From: Eimeria necatrix
Lineage: Eukaryota; Apicomplexa; Conoidasida; Eucoccidiorida; Eimeriidae
Assembly (NCBI RefSeq): GCF_000499385.1
Contig: NW_013651694.1
Span: forward strand, 1 to 17,101
Length of the DNA: 17,101 bases
Direction: 5' to 3'
Below, one piece after another: positions 1 to 9,019 of this stretch; the first letter of the stretch is position 1; every line of letters starts with the position of its first letter. The notes beneath the pieces are model-generated. The model searched no databases and was not told the origin of the DNA. It saw nothing but the letters and a program-made list of their open reading frames with translations. The position numbers and the translations under genes were made by a program.

Positions 1-1
1 T

Positions 2-44
2 TTGATATTCCACTTCCTTTTGAAAAACCAGTGTAAGTGTAATT
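2..44 (+). repeat. 43-bp direct repeat, copy 1
   Basis: Bases 2-44 recur identically at 187-229. Both copies begin ttgatattccacttcctttt and end in agtgtaatt. A third, decayed relative at about 233-275 keeps ttccttttttttgaa and ccagtgta, then continues into a palindrome copy. Confidence 0.85.
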
Positions 45-170
45 AATTAATTAATTAATTAATTAATTAATTAATTAATTAATTGATTAATTAATTAATT
101 AATTCATTAATTAATTAATTAATTGATTAATTAATTAATTAATTAATTAATTAGTTAATTCATAATAAAT
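41..170. repeat. (TTAA)n microsatellite
   Basis: Near-pure attaattaatt repeat with a few G or C substitutions. A second, more degenerate block with TTAG variants runs from about 311 to 540. Confidence 0.9.
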
Positions 171-186
171 CACAAACCCCACTTTA

Positions 187-229
187 TTGATATTCCACTT
201 CCTTTTGAAAAACCAGTGTAAGTGTAATT
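187..229 (+). repeat. 43-bp direct repeat, copy 2
   Basis: Identical to 2-44. The two copies are separated by a TTAA microsatellite, so the arrangement is a duplicated unit with a microsatellite between. Confidence 0.85.
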
Positions 230-261
230 GACATTTTCCTTTTTTTTGAACAGCCAGTGTA

Positions 262-275
262 GGTGTACATACACC
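262..275. repeat. Dispersed palindrome GGTGTACATACACC
   Basis: 13 of 14 match to GGTGTACGTACACC. The single change is G to A at the central CpG. Lies in AT-rich spacer. Confidence 0.8.
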
Positions 276-1467
276 CCACGCCCCACAACTTTCGAGCAAC
301 GGGGCAGAAATTAACTAATTAATTAACTAATTAATTAGTTAATTAATTAGTTAATTAATTAGTTAATTAATTGATTAATTAATTAAGTAAGTAATTAGTG
401 TGTTGATTAATTGCTTAATTAATTAGTTAGTTAATTAATTAGTTAATTAATTAGTTAACTAATTAATTAGTTAATTAATTAATTAGCTAATCAATTAATT
501 AGATAAGTGGCTTAATTAGTTAATCAATTGATTAATAAAATTAAAATAAATAAATGAATAAATAAATTAAAATAAGTAGATTAATTCATTAATTAATTAG
601 AATAAATGGGCAAGTAAATGTGTAATAAGTGATGAATTATAATTGGAATGGATTGCAATCAAAATTATTTAATTGCAGCAAATGGTTAAATTAAATAAAT
701 TAAAAATTGGCAAATAAATTAATTATTATAAATGAGTCGTGGTAATAAATTGTAATAAACAGTTAAATACAAATAAGTAAAAAAAGTAAAATAAAAAGCT
801 AAGTTAAAAGAAATAAAGTAGAATAAACAAATAAATTAAAATAAATCAAAACAAATAAATTGAAATAGTAAATTAGAATAAATAAAATAAATTGAAATAC
901 ATTAATTAGAATAAATAAAATAAGTTGAAATAAATTAATTGGAATAAAATAAATTGAAATAAATAAATTAGAATAAATAAATTAGAATAAATGCAAATGG
1001 AAAATAACTAAAAGGGAATAATAAAATAGTTCTTTTCGAAGTTAAATTGCAACTTTGTTTATTTATTGTGGAATATCTTTTTCACACTTTTCTTTTTTTT
1101 TAATTTTCATTATTTATTTTAATTATGTATTTTTGCTGTTTATTTTTCATTTATTTTTAATATTTTGTTTTATTTACTTATTATTTTTTTTTAATATTAT
1201 TTATTTCCATTAATTGGGTTCGTTGCAGTTGTATTTTCTCTATTTTATTTTTTAATGATGTATTTGTTTTTGTTTTTTTTATTATTTATTATCTGTTCAC
1301 TTTTAATATTTTAAATATTTATTTTAGTTATTTATTTTATTTATTTTAATTATTTATTTTAATTATTTATTTTAGTTATTTAATTTAATATTCATTTAAT
1401 TATTTTTATTATTTCATTTTCCATTAGTTGCCAGTATTTAACTTTCATTTTAACTTTCTTTATTTCT

Positions 1468-1500
1468 TATTATTATTATTATTACTATTATTATTATTAC

Positions 1501-1540
<40 letters not shown>

Positions 1541-1727
1541 GTTAGCAATTATTATTAATTATTATTATTACTGTTGTTATGAATTACTGTCTTTATTATT
1601 ATTGTTAATTGCTATTAATCGCTATTTGCATTATTATTTATTATCATAATCCATTATTATTATTTTTACTATTATTATTACCATTATTATTATTATATTA
1701 TTATTACTATTATTATTATTATCATTA

Positions 1728-1765
<38 letters not shown>

Positions 1766-1843
1766 TATTACTATTATTATTACTATATTATTATTTATTA
1801 TATTATTATTATTATTATTGTTATTATTGTTATTATTATCACT
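1468..1843 (+). repeat. (ATT)n microsatellite
   Basis: Long interrupted run of TTA/ATT triplets with occasional TTAC and GTTA. The apparent poly-Leu and poly-Tyr ORFs here are artefacts of the repeat. Confidence 0.9.
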
Positions 1844-1994
1844 TCTACAATTACTTACTGCCACTACTGCCAGTGCGGCTGTTGCCATTCTTGCCACTGT
1901 TGTTGCCATTAAAGAATTAAACAAAATTAAATAAAGCAAATTAAATCGAATTAAATAGAATTAAATAGAGTAAAAGTAAACAAAATTAATAAAA

Positions 1995-2170
1995 TTAATT
2001 AATTAAATGAATCAAATGAATTAAATGAATTAAATGAATTAAATGAATTAAATTAATTAAATGAATTAAATGAATTAAATGAATTAAAGTAATTAAATGA
2101 ATTAAATGAATTAAATGAATTAAATGAATTAAAGTAATTAAATCAAATAAATGAAATAAATGAATTAAAT
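1995..2170 (+). repeat. (AATTAAATG)n 9-bp tandem repeat
   Basis: Repeated tgaattaaa units with slight variants (aaagtaatt, aaattaatt), grading into (TTAA)n just before the acceptor at 2221. Confidence 0.85.
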
Positions 2171-2221
2171 TAATTTAATTAATTAATTAATTAAATTAAT
2201 TAATTAATTATTTTGCTGCAG

Positions 2222-2416
2222 AGTCAAAGTGGTGGAGCAGCCATACTTCGTCAGCCGCTACAGAGACAATTTGCTGCCGCTGCTGCTGCAGCCAAAAGTT
2301 GCTGCTGTCTTTAATGTGGGGCCCCACAAGCAGCAGCAGCAAGTCCCAGTTGCTGCTCCTTACCTCGTCACCCACACCAGCCACCAGTCCCGCCCGCTGC
2401 TGCAGCACCAGCTGCT

Positions 2417-2448
<32 letters not shown>

Positions 2449-2578
2449 TGCAGCAGCAGCTGCAGCAGCAGCAGCATGGGCGGCCGGACTATGGGCGCGG
2501 AAGCGCCCCCTCGTACGGGGAAAGGGATCCTTGGGCGGAAAGGTCTTTGCTGCAGCAGCAGCAGCAAGGTGAGCCGGT

Positions 2579-2627
<49 letters not shown>

Positions 2628-2897
2628 TATTTTTGTTTTTTTTTTGAGAAATAAATGGTTTGTTCACAAGGGGCAGCCTGAATGAGGTGTACAGACACTG
2701 CTGCTGCTGCTGCTGCTGCTGTTTATTGCACAGACCATTCGCCATGGCTTGACAGCCAATACGGAGCAGCAGCAGGAGACCTGCAGCAGCAAGATGAAAG
2801 AAACGCAGCAGCAGCAGCAGCAGCAGCTGCTGCTGACTGCCTTTCTCCATGTGCCTCTGGCTGCAGCCCTTCATCGTTTTTCAGCTGCGCCAACTGA
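2222..2897 (+). CDS. Q-rich hypothetical protein, 3' exons (5' partial)
   Basis: Not recognised. Two exons are proposed: 2222-2568 (acceptor ttttgctgcag, donor GTGAGC at 2569) and 2734-2897 (acceptor tttattgcacag, stop TGA 2895-2897). The donor leaves phase 1 and the acceptor supplies two bases, making GAC (Asp), so the frame continues cleanly. The first exon reads VVEQPYFVSRYRDNLLPLLL, then a Q-rich section with poly-Q at about 2418-2476, then GRGSAPSYGERDPWAERSLL. The second begins DHSPWLDSQYGAAAGDLQQQ, then poly-Ala, then a Cys/Ser-rich tail. The 5' exons are not visible. The intron (2569-2733) contains GCA and CTG tracts and a palindrome copy. A second open frame through 2734-3060, ending in poly-Ala, is an alternative to the proposed terminus. 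Confidence 0.55.
2686..2699. repeat. Degenerate palindrome GGTGTACAGACACT
   Basis: 11 of 14 match to GGTGTACGTACACC. It lies in the proposed intron 2569-2733, directly before a CTG tract. Confidence 0.6.
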
Positions 2898-2900
2898 TTT

Positions 2901-2941
2901 TGCTGCTGCTGCTGCTGCTGCTGCTAGATTTTTACGTCTGC

Positions 2942-2984
<43 letters not shown>

Positions 2985-2986
2985 AG
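2901..2986 (+). repeat. (GCT)n tracts in convergent spacer
   Basis: Two GCT/CTG runs (about 2901-2925 and 2941-2984) separated by agatttttacgtctgcat. They lie between the stop at 2897 (+) and the stop at 3090 (-), so they look like 3' flanking DNA unless the upstream gene uses the alternative frame. Confidence 0.7.
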
Positions 2987-2994
2987 CCGGCCCG

Positions 2995-3008
2995 GGTGTC
3001 TGTACAGC
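2995..3008. repeat. Degenerate palindrome GGTGTCTGTACAGC
   Basis: 11 of 14 match to the consensus. Lies between convergent genes. Confidence 0.55.
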
Positions 3009-3089
3009 TGGGGCGCTTGGCAGTGGTTGGCGAGGAATTGTTTTTGACTTTTTGGATTTATTTTTTTGATTTAAATTTTGGAATTGATT

Positions 3090-3355
3090 TTATTTATTTG
3101 TTTTTTGAAAGAAAGGAGTGGCCAGCAAAAGAGCCTTTTTGACTTCGACAAAAGTGGGAGAAACTTTTGTGTCGTGGTTGAGGAGAATGAGGACCTGCGT
3201 TGGGGTGTACGTACACCCCGGCGGCCATTTTGCATGCGCTCGAAACAAAAATAACTTTTTTAATTTACCGCTCGAACAGCTTCGTCGAGTTCTCCGAAAG
3301 AACAGTAAGTTGCAAACAACACTTCGTGCCACTTTTGCTTCACAGCGGCTGAACA

Positions 3356-3415
<60 letters not shown>

Positions 3416-3485
3416 TTGGTCACGGGGCACTTGCTTGACTCTTAGGAAGGCGACCATTACGCAAATCATAATCACGTGGATCCAT
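3090..3485 (-). CDS. Hypothetical 79-aa protein, three exons
   Basis: Not recognised. Exon 1 is 3485-3431 (ATG at 3485-3483, MDPRDYDLRNGRLPKSQA, donor GTGCCC). Exon 2 is 3348-3269 (acceptor ttgttcag, AVKQKWHEVLFATYCSFGEL then DEAVRA, donor GTAAAT). Exon 3 is 3194-3090 (acceptor caacgcag, begins VLILLNHDTKVSPTFVEVKK, stop TAA). Phases agree at both junctions (A+CC gives Thr; phase 0 at the second), and lengths 55+80+105 make exactly 80 codons. Intron 1 (82 bp) is almost entirely a CAG/CTG tract. Intron 2 (74 bp) carries an exact palindrome copy just before the acceptor. Without splicing, the same DNA would read as poly-Ser or poly-Cys. The sequence looks helical and soluble, with no signal peptide. 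It could be the N-terminal part of a longer protein if exon 3 is spliced further. Confidence 0.6.
3204..3217. repeat. Dispersed palindrome GGTGTACGTACACC (exact)
   Basis: Exact copy inside the 74-bp second intron of the 79-aa protein gene, six bases from the minus-strand acceptor CAG. Confidence 0.9.
3357..3412 (-). repeat. (CAG)n tract forming most of an intron
   Basis: About 18 uninterrupted CTG (plus-strand) triplets inside the proposed intron 3349-3430. On the minus strand it reads CAG up to the acceptor ttgttcag. Confidence 0.85.
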
Positions 3486-3614
3486 TCCTGAAGAAGCAGC
3501 AAATAAATTCAAGTTCTGAAAAGTTGAACAGTTCAGTTTAATCTAATTTGATTTAATTATTTAATTTAATTAATTAATTAATTTAATCAATTAATTAATT
3601 AATTAATTAATTAA
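3486..3614. repeat. (TTAA)n spacer between two minus-strand genes
   Basis: Short AT-rich spacer with a near-pure aattaatt repeat at about 3560-3620. It separates the start of the 79-aa gene from the stop of the 200-aa gene. No other signal seen. Confidence 0.8.
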
Positions 3615-4288
3615 TTAATTAAATTTATTTATTAAGTGCACCTGCTCGTCAAACAACTGAGTCCGGTGGGGAGAAAGAACCAACTTGTCCACCAGGCAAG
3701 TGCACTCTGAAAATAAATTGAAAAATAAAAATTTTAAAAATTGAAAATTAAAAAATAAAACTTTTAAAATAAAAATTGAAAGAAAAGAAATTTGAAAAGA
3801 AGAACAGAAGAGAAGTTGCAGAAGAGTTGAAAAGAAAAGTCGAAAACAGAAAAAGAGAAAAAGAAGAAAAGCCGAAAATAAGAAAACGAGAAAAGCTCCA
3901 AACAAGACAAGTCGAAAAGTTGAAAAGTTTGGAAAAGTTCAAAAACAAAAATAAAAATAAAAAATAAATAAAAATAAAAAATAAAAAATAAAAAATAAAA
4001 TAAAATAAAATAAAAATGAATTCACCAGCCATGACTTGAACAGTTTCTGCTGGCGAGGCGCCGTAGGCGAACATCAGCCGAATGGAGTCTTCGAGGAGTC
4101 TGCGGATAATTCAAAAGTTGAAAAAGAGATTTGAAAAGAAATTCTTTTTTCTTTTTTTTTCTTTCTTTCTTTTCTTTTCTTTTCTTTTCTTTTCTTTTCT
4201 TTCTTTCTTTTGTTTTGTTTTGTTTTATTTTCTTTTGTTTTGTTTTGTTTTCTTTTCTTTTATTTTGTTTTGTTTTGCTTTCTTTTGT

Positions 4289-4319
<31 letters not shown>

Positions 4320-5049
4320 CTTTTGCTTCTCCACTTACTGCAGCAAACGCACGTCTGAAGAAGACAGCAAAGCGCCGCCGGCGACGAGACAGCGGGAGCT
4401 CATCAGGAGCTGAAAGCTGCGGAGGCAGAAGGGGCGGAGGGCGAGGCGTTCGAGGAGATCTCCGCTGCGGGAGTATCTGGAGTCCGCGGAGTTGAAAAAA
4501 GAAAAGAAAATAAAAAAATAAAACAAATAAAACAAATTCCACTTCGAAACTTCTGAAAGAAAAGAAAGCCTCACTCCAGCAAGTTCCGCGGAGGCGTGGC
4601 AAAGCCGCGGGCTGCGGAGGGGCCGGGCATTGGCGCGATCTGGCGGCTTCCGGCGACAACTCCGGCTCTACAGCGATTCCATAAATGCAAAACAAACAAA
4701 TAAATCAAATGATGGAATTCATTTCTCCCTTTTCTGCACTCTTTCGCCAAAAGCTCTTCGCAGGCGGCCGATCCGTTGCGCGGCACGCTGCGGTGTCTGT
4801 ACACCCGGACCCCCGCGCCCGCCGCCCCCAGGGAAAGCGAGCCCTAAAAGCTCTCGGAAACTGCCATTTCTGGGCCGATTAAGAGGAATAAAGTGGGGAA
4901 TTTAAAACAGAAAAGAATAAAAAAGACTTTTTTCGGAGTTTGCAAACAGGAAATTCAGTCAAAGACGCGCTGGAGGCGAAGTTCAACTTTCTGAATTCAA
5001 CTTCCCGCGAGCCGCCGCTCCACGCAAAGGAGCGCCTCTTGTTTTGCAT
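3615..5049 (-). CDS. 200-aa protein, six exons; tentative TAF13/SPT3-like histone-fold protein
   Basis: Exons by phase-consistent GT..AG splicing: 5049-4948 (ATG, MQNKRRSFAWSGGSREVEFR), 4843-4740, 4667-4575, 4476-4339 (donor GTAAGT), 4099-4026 and 3706-3615 (stop TAA). They sum to 603 bp, 201 codons with stop, and every junction restores the frame. The best-conserved-looking part is residues 147-190: LLEDSIRLMFAYGASPAETV followed by QVMAECTCLVDKLV. The pattern I-R-x-M-x-x-x-G with P-x-E-T-V a few residues on resembles the first helices of TFIID subunit TAF13 and SPT3. That would make it a nuclear general transcription factor, but this is an inference from memory of the family. The N-terminal 100 residues are low-complexity. 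The intron at 4103-4338 is a long TTTTG/TTTTC pyrimidine tract on the plus strand. Exon 2 overlaps a palindrome copy. The least certain junction is donor GTGCAG at 4739. Confidence 0.6.
4141..4320 (+). repeat. Pyrimidine-rich (TTTTC)n/(TTTTG)n tract
   Basis: Long T-rich run of TTTTC, then TTTTG pentamers, within a proposed minus-strand intron. It is purine-rich on the coding strand. The poly-Phe ORFs here are artefacts. Confidence 0.85.
4792..4805. repeat. Palindrome variant GGTGTCTGTACACC
   Basis: 12 of 14 match. It lies inside exon 2 of the 200-aa gene, where the minus strand reads GGTGTACAGACACC and encodes part of VRVYRHRSV. Confidence 0.7.
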
Positions 5050-5100
5050 TTGCATTAAAGAGTTTAAATTGGAAAATTAAATCCCCTTTTGGTCTAATAA

Positions 5101-5170
5101 TGCCACAGCTAGCCACAGCTAGCCACAGCTAGCTGCAGCTAGCTGCAGCTAGCTGCAGCTAGCCACAGGA
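5101..5170 (+). repeat. 10-bp minisatellite AGCCACAGCT, block 1
   Basis: About seven tandem 10-mers alternating AGCCACAGCT and AGCTGCAGCT, starting about 50 bp upstream of the proposed ATG of the minus-strand 200-aa gene. Confidence 0.9.
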
Positions 5171-5563
5171 CCCCACTTTCTTGGCTTTAACAGCATTTTA
5201 GAACTTCCGGGAGATCAAAAAGCTGCTTCGGCTTTCGCTTTTGCTGCTGCTGCTGCAGCGGCTTTGCTGCACTGAATCTGCAATTCGCAAAAGCCGCAAA
5301 ATTCAACTTTTTGGAAAATGCAATTTGCATTTTTTGGCTCCAAATTGGCAAAAAAGGAACTCTTAAATGCGGCTTTTTGTGCTTTTAAAAGCTTTTATAT
5401 TTGCGGAACTTTTCAGTTTCGAAAAATTCTTTTTTCAAGTTTTTATTTTCCAAAAATTTTAATTCCAAAATACCATTTGCTGCTTCTGCTGCAGACCTTC
5501 CACCGCCTCCCCCCCGCCTGAAGCCACAAAAGTTCACTCAAGGGATTTCAACAACTCCCAACC
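5171..5563. other. Spacer between minisatellite blocks, no confident gene
   Basis: AT-rich with one short CTG run near 5243. A 67-codon plus-strand frame from 5318 is hydrophobic and low-complexity and has no supporting splice or homology signal. I see nothing else I can support. Confidence 0.5.
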
Positions 5564-5950
5564 CCAGCTAGCCACAGCTAGCTACAGCTAGCTACAGCTA
5601 GCTGCAGCCAGTTACAGCTAGCTGCAGCCAGTTACAGCTAGCTACAGCTAGCTACAGCTAGCCACAGCTAGCTACAGCTAGCTGCAGCTAGCTGCAGCCA
5701 GTTACAGCTAGCCACAGCTAGCTACAGCTAGCTGCAGCTAGCGGGGGCTAGCCACAGCTAGCTGTAGCTAGCTGGAGCGAGCCTCAGCTAGCCATATCGG
5801 GTCACAGCTAGCCACGGCTAGCCACAGCTAGCCACAGCTAGCCAAAGCTAGCCACAGCTAGCCACAGCTAGTCGTACCGAGCCACAGCTAGCCACGGCTA
5901 GCCGTATCGAGCCACAGCTAGCCACAGCTAGCCACAGCTAGCCAGAGCTT
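5564..5950 (+). repeat. 10-bp minisatellite AGCTAGCCAC, block 2
   Basis: About 38 tandem 10-mers. Variants are ordered: TACAGCTAGC and GCAGCTAGC types at the left, a homogenised CCACAGCTAG type at the right. Every unit contains the palindromic hexamer GCTAGC or a one-base variant. Confidence 0.95.
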
Positions 5951-5965
5951 CTCACCAAGTAGGAA

Positions 5966-6106
5966 ATGAAGGGAATCGCAGCAGCAATGAAAAGCAGCGC
6001 CGCCACATCAGCAGCAACAGCCCAAAAGACTTTCTTTGATTTGTTTGGAGGGCCTGAGAAGGCAGCAGCAAAAGCGGCGCTGCAGCAGCGAAACCCTAAA
6101 CCCTAA
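5966..6106 (+). CDS. Small ORF with PIP-box-like motif ending in telomere-type array
   Basis: 46-codon ORF from ATG 5966, with a second in-frame ATG at 5987. After an Ala/Ser-rich start it reads TAQKTFFDLFGGPEKAAAKA, and it stops at TAA 6104-6106 inside the AAACCCT repeat. QKTFFDLF resembles the PCNA-interacting PIP box (Q-x-x-hydrophobic-x-x-aromatic-aromatic) that sits at the N terminus of several DNA repair enzymes, although position 7 is Leu rather than aromatic. It could be the first exon of a gene cut off by the array, an intact micro-protein, or chance. No GT donor occurs between the motif and the stop. Confidence 0.35.
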   Translation: MKGIAAAMKSSAATSAATAQKTFFDLFGGPEKAAAKAALQQRNPKP

Positions 6107-6148
6107 ACCCTAAACCCTAAACCCTAAACCCTAAACCCTAAACCCTAA
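6091..6148 (+). repeat. Interstitial telomere-type array (AAACCCT)8
   Basis: Eight perfect AAACCCT units plus AA. This is the complement of TTTAGGG, the telomere repeat of Eimeria and plants. It lies internally, with unique sequence on both sides. Confidence 0.95.
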
Positions 6149-6680
6149 TTCCTGAACTGCAGCGGCGCGTCTTCTGCGCATGATTTACCACTCGGGGGGT
6201 CGAAAAGGAGTTTTATTTCCTCAAGTTCTTCTTTGGGAGTTTCTGGAGTTGGGGGAAAAGAAAGAAAACTCTTTGCAAGTTTCCGATCTGGTTCTTGCAC
6301 GAAGTGGAAACGCGGCGCATGCAGCAGCGGATCGGGGGTTAAATCTGCGTCAAAAAGATCCAAAAAGGAATTAATTGATTTTAATTTTGAATTTAATTCA
6401 AGTTTTCAACTTTAAATCCGACAAACGCCGCGTTTTGCTGCTGCTGCTGCACACGCGCAGCAGCAGCGCAGCCGTCGGCAGCGGCCCCCGAATCGGCGAA
6501 GTCCGAATGCATTTTCTAATTTTAATTTTGAAATTTACCTTTAAAGCTTTTATTTAAAGCGTTTGTGTTGTTGAATTTCAGTGTTGAAGCTGGAGAGGCC
6601 GACAAGAGCGCCGCGACCGTGAACAGAAAGGCAGTGGAAACCGCCGAGGGAAGAATCGGTGTTCGGGGAGAAAGCGCCAT
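6145..6680 (-). CDS. Small secreted protein, two exons, 113 aa
   Basis: Function not recognised. Exon 1 is 6680-6539: ATG in the context taaaaATGGCG, beginning MALSPRTPILPSAV, with the hydrophobic stretch STAFLFTVAALLSASPAS typical of a signal peptide cleaved around residue 32. Its donor AAAG|GTAAAT is close to consensus. Exon 2 is 6344-6145: acceptor ctttttgacgcag, beginning LTPDPLLHAPRFHFVQEPDR, then a Pro/Glu-rich section ending in DAPLQFRN. The donor leaves phase 1 and the acceptor supplies AT, giving Asp and exactly 114 codons. The stop TAG (6145-6147) is formed where the gene meets the telomere-type array, so the original C terminus may be lost. A third open stretch inside the intron (minus, about 6509-6410, starting MHSDFADSGAAADG) could be an alternative exon. 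The opposite strand over exon 1 is also open and is a weaker alternative. Confidence 0.55.
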
Positions 6681-7160
6681 TTTTAGGGCTGATCTTGGAA
6701 AAAAAGGGAAGTAAAATGAAAATAAATGCAATTTTAAATTATTCAATTGCAAAAATTCAGGAGTTTTAGGGGAGAATCGCGAAGCTGAATCGAGGCGGCT
6801 GCACCGCCAGCTGCAGCGAAGCAAACGGGGAAAACAGGGAGATAAACCCAAAAGGCCGGCAAATAAAGGAGGAAAATAACTCAAATGACAAATTAAAAGG
6901 AGAACTTTGATTTAAATCTGATTTTAATTCCAATTTTCCAGAAGATCTGTGACCAGCTGACCGCGTGAAGCCAGCCACCCATAGAGGCGGGCGGGGGCCC
7001 CCGGGGGCCCCCCAGGGGCCCCCTAAGGCAAGGCAGGGGCCCCTGCGCTGGACTCAATTCAGTTATTATTGTGTTTTAAACTCATCTTTGGGGTTTTTTT
7101 TGAGTTTAAAGAATTAATTAATTTCAATTTTTTTCTTATTTTGCATTTTCTGCTCGAGAG
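6681..7160. other. Unresolved spacer with GC-rich islands
   Basis: 5' flank of the secreted-protein gene and left flank of the hydrolase gene. Islands at 6770-6870 and 6950-6975 are open on both strands; the plus strand at 6771 reads a basic stretch with NREAESRRLHRQLQRSKRG. I could not join these into a phase-consistent model. Could hold 5' exons of either neighbour. Confidence 0.4.
6987..7054. repeat. GGGGCCCC palindromic tract
   Basis: Alternating runs of G and C (gggggccccc type) in near-perfect self-complementary order. Similar tracts occur at 8776-8836 and 15190-15228. Confidence 0.85.
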
Positions 7161-7310
7161 GATGTAGGGCTCGCTGGATATGCGTTTCCGGAGCAAGTTC
7201 GAGTGTACGCGGCTCAGGCCCACTTACTTCTCTTCATTTTGGGGCCTCTTACCGCCTTTCTCCCCGTGGGGTCTGCTGGCGCAGCAGCAGCAGCAGCTGC
7301 AGCAGCAGCT

Positions 7311-7342
<32 letters not shown>

Positions 7343-8425
7343 GGATGCTGCGCCTCTGTCTCTTTTCAGCCTTCTTGAGGGCAAGAAGCCCCCAGGGCTG
7401 CTGGGGGCTGCTTATTACTGCCGCAGCAGTTTATCATCTTTTGCGTTGGAGACAAAAGAAAGAAATGAAATAAATGAAAGAAAAGAAATAAATGAAATAA
7501 ATAAAATAAATAAAATAAATGAAATAAATAAAATAAATGAATTAAATGAATTAAATGAAATAAAAGAGAAAAACAGAATTGTTATTCTGCTCACCGGAGA
7601 GCTCAAACCCAGGTGCTTCTCTTTGGCCCTACAAATATATTTTGATAATATATATATATTATTATTAAATATATTTATTTAAATGTTTAAAGGGTTTTAT
7701 TTAATTCCATTTAAAGGATTTTATTTAAACCCTTTAATTGCAATTAAAGGGTTTTATTTAATTCCATTTAAAGGGTTTTATTTAAACCCTTTAATTGCAA
7801 TAAATATTTAAATGTTTTAAGTGCATTTAAATGCTTTAATTACATTTAAATGTGCCATTTAAATGCATTAAATATATTAAATATATTTAAATGTATTTGT
7901 AAATATATAAATATAAATATTTATGAATTTATATCTGCATCTGTGCCCGCGAAGTTGAACCATATTCAGGTGTACGTACACCTCATTTTCGCGCCTGCAG
8001 CCGCCCGGCGAAGACTTCGCCAAGTTTTGTCTTTTTTGACATTTAAATATTAAATTAAATTAAATATTTATTTAATTAAATTACTTTTTAAATAAATAAA
8101 AGTGGAAAAGGAATTAAAACAAAAAGAAATGAAAACAAAGAAGCTGCAGGAAGCAGCGGCGCCTCCGGCTGCGGTCTTCTCCAGAAATGCAAATTGATCA
8201 ACTCTAAAGGGCAAATTAATTCATTTAATTAATTAATTAATTAATTAATTAATTAATTAATTAATTAATTAATTAATTATTATTTATTTATTTATTTATT
8301 TATTTATTAATTATTTATTTATTTATTTATTTGCTGTTTATTTTGTTTGCAGGGATGCCCGCGTGCGGCACATCGCCGACCGCATTGCCCTCAGCTGCGG
8401 CGCTGCTGTGTTGGTGCCAGAGCTG

Positions 8426-8478
<53 letters not shown>

Positions 8479-8986
8479 GGGAGAAGCAGCGGGAACAGCA
8501 GGCTCTGGCGCGAGTGCTGCTGCTGCTGGCCACCTGCAGCAGCTGGGCATTCACGGGCTTGTGGCCCGCGCGCTGCTGTGGCTGCGGCTGCAGGAAGCAG
8601 CAGCAGCATTTGCTGTCTTTGGGGTGGGCGAAGGAGCAGCAGCAGCTCTTGAGTTTGCTGCTGCAGTTGCCCCGGGTGCCCGTGCTGCAGTGTCAGTGGC
8701 CCCTGCTGCTGCTGACGCCGCTGCTGCTGCTGCTGCTGCCGCTGCTGCGCGCCCAGGTGTACGTACACGGGTACGCGGGGGGCCCCCAGGGGGCCCCCAG
8801 GGGCCCCCAGGGGGCCCCCAGGGGCCCCCGGGGCCCCTGCTTGCTCTTCCTTCTGTAGATGCTGCTGTTGCTTTATTTCCTTCTCCATTTGACATGCGGG
8901 CTGTGGCAGCAAATTTAAAAGCCCCCACTTTGGCTCTTTTTGGGGGCAGGGCCCCCCGCCCCGCGGCCGTGGGGTGTACAGACACC

Positions 8987-9019
<33 letters not shown>

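Larger units (their letters stand above)
1..2221. other. AT-rich simple-sequence region, no gene recognised
   Basis: About 2.2 kb of very AT-rich DNA made of TTAA-type, TTA-type and AATTAAATG-type repeats. The open frames here are low-complexity poly-L/Y/I shadows of TTA repeats. It ends in a good splice acceptor (attattttgctgcag at 2207-2221), so at least its right part is probably an intron or the 5' flank of the Q-rich gene that starts its first visible exon at 2222. I could not find the upstream exon. Confidence 0.7.

Noticed and set aside
1428..1920. Poly-Leu and poly-Tyr ORFs
   Set aside because: Pure translation of a TTA microsatellite; no splice, start context or complexity.
4082..4695. 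Poly-Phe ORFs on plus and overlapping minus ORFs
   Set aside because: They run across a pyrimidine tract that is an intron in a phase-consistent minus-strand gene.
6091..6148. True chromosome end
   Set aside because: Unique and coding-like sequence continues on both sides, so the array is interstitial.
6582..6880. Plus-strand basic exons (VEAGEADKSAATVNRKAVE and NREAESRRLHRQLQRSKRG)
   Set aside because: Protein-like, but no donor/acceptor set keeps phase, while the minus strand gives a signal-peptide exon with good start context and splice sites.
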